Source: Patescibacteria group bacterium (lineage in GTDB: Bacteria > Patescibacteriota > Microgenomatia > Levybacterales > UBA12049). Taken from it: DNA of 7,945 nucleotides. The notes under the pieces were generated by a model. That model saw only the letters and a list, made by a program, of their open reading frames with translations. It made no database searches and was not told the DNA's origin. The stretch lies in NCBI GenBank assembly GCA_018900295.1, contig JAHIGH010000058.1, forward strand, positions 1 to 7,945. Reading direction: 5' to 3'. A program made the position numbers and the translations under genes. This document shows positions 6,471 to 7,945 of this stretch, in pieces (position 1 is the stretch's first letter; the number at the start of each line of letters is the position of its first letter).

Positions 6471-6478
6471 CATCCTTT
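6459..6478 (-). terminator. Terminator-like hairpin right after gvpA
   Basis: On the minus strand, four bases after the gvpA TAA, AAAGGATG-AGAG-CATCCTTT forms a perfect 8-bp stem with a four-base loop, and the T-run (TTTTT in all) spans the 3' arm and continues two bases past it. The stem is AT-rich and the T-run short, so I expect partial termination. That would fit the usual need for far more GvpA than downstream proteins, with read-through feeding the rest of the operon. Confidence 0.6.
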
Positions 6479-6482
6479 GCTT

Positions 6483-6695
6483 TTAGGCTGAAGCTGCGCT
6501 TGCAGTTAACCCAATCGCTTCGGCATACTTGAGATAAGTCTCTACAGATGCGACCACAACTCTTGCTTCAATAGCCAAAAGTTCGATACCCACCAGAGAA
6601 ACTCTGACCCAAGCATCCACTACTATTCCTTTGTCAAGAATTCTGTCAACTACCTCAACTAGGCTTGAGGACGCCATTGATTTTTCTACGGCCAT
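6483..6695 (-). CDS. gvpA: Gas-vesicle major structural protein GvpA
   Basis: 70 residues, the standard length of bacterial GvpA. The sequence is close to the textbook form: an N-terminal MAVEKSMASSSLVEVVDRIL helix, the DKGIVVDAWVRVSLVGIELL strand-turn-strand core (22-41), then AIEARVVVASVETYLKYAEAIGL and a short Ala/Ser tail. GvpA polymerises into the ribs of the gas-permeable, water-excluding vesicle wall; the beta-hairpin faces the gas side. It is distinguished from the GvpJ/M/S minor homologues by length and by the GIVVDAWVRVSLVGIELL segment. The start has a good Shine-Dalgarno, GGGGGTGA, seven bases upstream. It is the first gene of the minus-strand run and has its own leader, candidate promoter and a following hairpin. 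Only one copy occurs in the window. Confidence 0.98.
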   Translation of the reverse strand: MAVEKSMASSSLVEVVDRILDKGIVVDAWVRVSLVGIELLAIEARVVVASVETYLKYAEAIGLTASAASA

Positions 6696-6781
6696 GTTTA
6701 ATTCACCCCCTTTCTTTTTAAAAGAAACTCATTTGATATGGCAAAGCAGGTATGGAATTTCTGAGAACAAAACCCGGGGGA

Positions 6782-6821
<40 letters not shown>

Positions 6822-6894
6822 AAGAATTACTTAAAAGAGTTGGGCAGTTCATATAAAAAAATAAAATTAAAAATTGATACAGTCTGACTTTAAA

Positions 6895-6912
6895 TGTTAC
6901 TAAAATGTAACA
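6895..6912. promoter_or_regulatory. Palindromic operator candidate, proximal copy
   Basis: TGTTAC-TAAAAT-GTAACA is a perfect 6-bp dyad with a six-base spacer, the shape expected for a dimeric HTH regulator. It lies just downstream of the candidate gvpA start site (about +17 to +34), a position suited to repression. A near-identical copy lies exactly 90 bp away. Confidence 0.75.
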
Positions 6913-6935
6913 GTAAAATTTTTGATCTATAACTA

Positions 6936-6963
6936 GTTTTACAGAATGAAAGCATTATGTCAA
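6936..6963 (-). promoter_or_regulatory. Candidate sigma-70-type promoter for gvpA
   Basis: On the minus strand TTGACA (6963-6958) is a perfect -35 box; 16 bases later TAAAAC (6941-6936) matches the -10 consensus at four of six positions. Transcription would start near 6929, giving a leader of about 234 nt. The two palindromes flank it, one upstream and one downstream. The weak -10 would fit a regulated promoter. Not experimentally supported. Confidence 0.5.
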
Positions 6964-6984
6964 GGTATCAATTTGTGGTTGAAA

Positions 6985-7002
6985 TGTTACTAATTTGTAA
7001 CA
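6985..7002. promoter_or_regulatory. Palindromic operator candidate, distal copy
   Basis: TGTTAC-TAATTT-GTAACA repeats the 6895-6912 palindrome with the same arms and spacer length; the dyad extends by one A/T pair on each side. It is centred about 64 bp upstream of the candidate gvpA start, a typical activator position, and about 60 bp before the -35 box of the divergent regulator gene. The regulator encoded at 7135 is the obvious candidate ligand. Confidence 0.75.
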
Positions 7003-7053
7003 TAAATGCAGTATATAACTCCTAATTATATAAAGGGGCATAATAAAAAATAA

Positions 7054-7082
7054 TTGATATTGTAGGGATTTTGTGGTATTTT
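7054..7082 (+). promoter_or_regulatory. Candidate promoter of the HTH regulator gene
   Basis: TTGATA (7054-7059), 17 bases, then TATTTT (7077-7082): five of six and four of six matches to the sigma-70 boxes at the best spacing. The start would be near 7089, giving a leader of about 46 nt. Confidence 0.45.
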
Positions 7083-7134
7083 AATACGACTTACGCAAAA
7101 TGATATAGTTTGTTCTTAAATTAATAACCTCCAT

Positions 7135-7500
7135 ATGAAAACCCTTGGCTCGAAAATAAAAAATATTAGAGTAGGCTTAGGTCTTACCGTAGAGGATCTC
7201 TCCCAAAAACTGGGGGTTTCACGTAGTTACTTGACTCTGATTGAAGGTGGAAAAAGACGTCTGCCTAGGCGGTTTGTGAAAGGTTTGGCTAAAACTTTAC
7301 ATCTTTCCGAGTGTACTGTCTATGATTGGTTTCTGGAACAAAAACTAGTAGAAGCAGGAATTACAGATAAAAAATCTCATGAGTTGATAAAAAATGTGCT
7401 GAAGATGACTGTAAAGGAAAAAGAAAGTTTATTAAAGGCAATTGTGAGTTTTAAAGAAAAAGGGCATCAGACAGATTTCAAGATAAAAAAATCCTTATAG
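7135..7500 (+). CDS. Xre-family helix-turn-helix transcriptional regulator
   Basis: 121 residues. The N-terminal third is a Xre/Cro-type HTH: helix 1 LGSKIKNIRVGLGLT (4-18), helix 2 VEDLSQKLG (19-27), and recognition helix SRSYLTLIEGGKR (29-41) with the family's S.S.L..IE.GKR pattern. Residues 42-68 complete the five-helix bundle. The C-terminal half (about 75-110) is helical, rich in lysine and glutamate, and probably dimerises or senses a signal; no enzyme or metal-binding motif is visible. The gene is divergent from gvpA with 439 bp between the starts. Two TGTTAC-N6-GTAACA palindromes lie in that space, so it probably controls gvpA and perhaps itself. The ATG lacks a Shine-Dalgarno; the bases before it read CCTCC, which suggests weak or leaderless-like initiation. 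Sign of regulation is unknown. Confidence 0.88.
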   Translation: MKTLGSKIKNIRVGLGLTVEDLSQKLGVSRSYLTLIEGGKRRLPRRFVKGLAKTLHLSECTVYDWFLEQKLVEAGITDKKSHELIKNVLKMTVKEKESLLKAIVSFKEKGHQTDFKIKKSL

Positions 7501-7846
7501 CCCTTCAAAAAAATGGCTAATCTACAACGAGGATTGTTTTTTATATGAGTAATAGAGTTATAAACAAGAGATATCTTCATTTTTTGACCTACCCCTTTTT
7601 TTATAATAATCATTGGCCCCATAAGTACAACCAATAGACGGCCATTGAAGGGGTATTCTTTCAGATAAGACCCTTCATTCCGACATAAATTACGGAGGTC
7701 AGTTTCCTGAGTAAGTTCAGATTGCAATTTATTATTTTAGCCGTTTCAAAATCTAACTATAGTGTTACAAAGCCAGTTCCTCTTTGTCAAGCGTTAAATG
7801 GGCTTCGATATACCACTCCGCAATCATTTTGCAAAAATTTGGTATG
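7501..7846. other. Intergenic stretch without a convincing gene
   Basis: After the regulator's TAG, the bases AATC(N9)GATTGTTTTTT (7519-7542 region) make a weak terminator candidate. TGAAGGG (7646-7652) and CCCTTCA (7671-7677) form a 7-bp inverted repeat. No frame on either strand shows codon bias, a good ribosome-binding site or a recognisable motif; the longest minus-strand frame overlaps the regulator's 3' end. It may hold decayed coding sequence. Confidence 0.5.
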
Positions 7847-7945
7847 TACCTACCGTAGCTTTGCCTCTTCGCCTTATAGGCTTCGAAGGCACAAGTCAAA
7901 GTATCGCCGTGCCCTTCCGTAGCTTTAGCGAAGGAGGGTTAGGTA
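7847..7945. repeat. Palindromic intergenic repeat element reaching the window edge
   Basis: The stretch contains CCGTAGCTTT twice (7853-7862 and 7917-7926). It also holds a hairpin CCTTC...GAAGG (7913-7917 with 7930-7934) enclosing GCTTTAGC, and a CTTCG/CGAAG stem-loop near 7867-7887. Outer hexamers TACCTA (7847-7852) and TAGGTA (7940-7945) are reverse complements. GTAGCTTTAGCGAAGG-type units are dispersed repeats I associate with uncultured candidate-phylum bacteria; that association is from memory. Confidence 0.6.

Larger units (their letters stand above)
6871..6974. repeat. 10-bp inverted repeat AAATTGATAC / GTATCAATTT
   Basis: Positions 6871-6880 and 6965-6974 are exact reverse complements. 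Each lies 10-14 bp to the left of one of the TGTTAC palindromes, and together they bracket the candidate gvpA promoter. They could be secondary protein sites or help form a loop, or be chance in an AT-rich region. Confidence 0.45.

Noticed and set aside
7467..7727. Minus-strand open frame of 86 codons
   Set aside because: It overlaps the 3' end of the HTH gene, has no ribosome-binding site, and its product has no recognisable motif or regular composition.
7763..7768. Third TGTTAC operator copy
   Set aside because: Only one half-site is present, with no partner GTAACA six bases on; a lone hexamer is expected by chance.
7722..7922. Plus-strand open frame of 66 codons
   Set aside because: Its 3' half is translated palindromic repeat (arginine/serine-rich), with no start signal; typical chance frame through a repeat.

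Overview
The window is a gas-vesicle (gvp) gene cluster. Nearly everything from about 6695 down to the left edge lies on the minus strand in one long, tightly packed run. Its regulatory region and a divergent regulator gene lie to the right. Recognition rests on a textbook 70-residue GvpA, a GvpN-type AAA+ ATPase, and a GvpH-like small heat-shock protein. The organism looks like a low-to-moderate GC bacterium. Shine-Dalgarno sequences are clear (GGAGGTGA, AAAGGAGGT, GGGGGTGA), a bacterial-type HTH regulator is present, and intergenic spaces carry short palindromes of a style I associate with uncultured candidate phyla (Patescibacteria/Omnitrophota-like). That placement is inference. A CDC48-type ATPase and a GvpH-like protein are also at home in archaea, so an archaeal source is not fully excluded.

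Layout, in transcription order on the minus strand. (1) 6696-7134: control region with a candidate gvpA promoter, two near-identical palindromes TGTTAC-N6-GTAACA 90 bp apart, and a (GA)16 tract in the probable gvpA leader. (2) gvpA, 6483-6695. (3) 6148-6482: a terminator-like hairpin right after gvpA, overlapped by a larger multi-armed inverted repeat, then a possible 38-codon ORF. (4) A 299-aa protein with three 51-residue repeats and a winged-helix-like C-terminus. (5) A 179-aa coiled-coil protein with two repeats of the same 51-residue period. (6) A 106-aa protein made of six CxxCxGxG zinc-binding motifs, like a DnaJ zinc-finger domain without the J domain. (7) A 99-aa coiled-coil protein with one copy of the same repeat. 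(8) gvpN. (9) A small helical protein of about 98 aa. (10) An Hsp20/GvpH-like protein. (11) A leader with a perfect 16-bp inverted repeat. (12) A CDC48/p97-type double-AAA ATPase, cut by the window edge after 649 codons.

On the plus strand, 7135-7500 encodes a 121-aa Xre-type HTH protein, divergent from gvpA. The two palindromes between them are its natural candidate operators. From 7501 to the right edge I see no convincing gene, only palindromic intergenic repeats.

Reading as a system: GvpA forms the vesicle wall. The three 51-residue-repeat proteins are candidates for GvpC-like wall-strengthening or scaffold proteins. GvpN, the small Hsp, the DnaJ-type zinc finger and the CDC48 ATPase look like a protein-quality-control and assembly set dedicated to the very hydrophobic GvpA. 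The usual assembly genes gvpF/L, gvpG, gvpJ/M/S and gvpK are not in this window. They may lie beyond the left edge. The most interesting aspects are the zinc finger plus CDC48 plus sHsp combination, the expanded 51-residue repeat family, and the layered control of gvpA (paired operators, dinucleotide tract, attenuator-like 3' structure).
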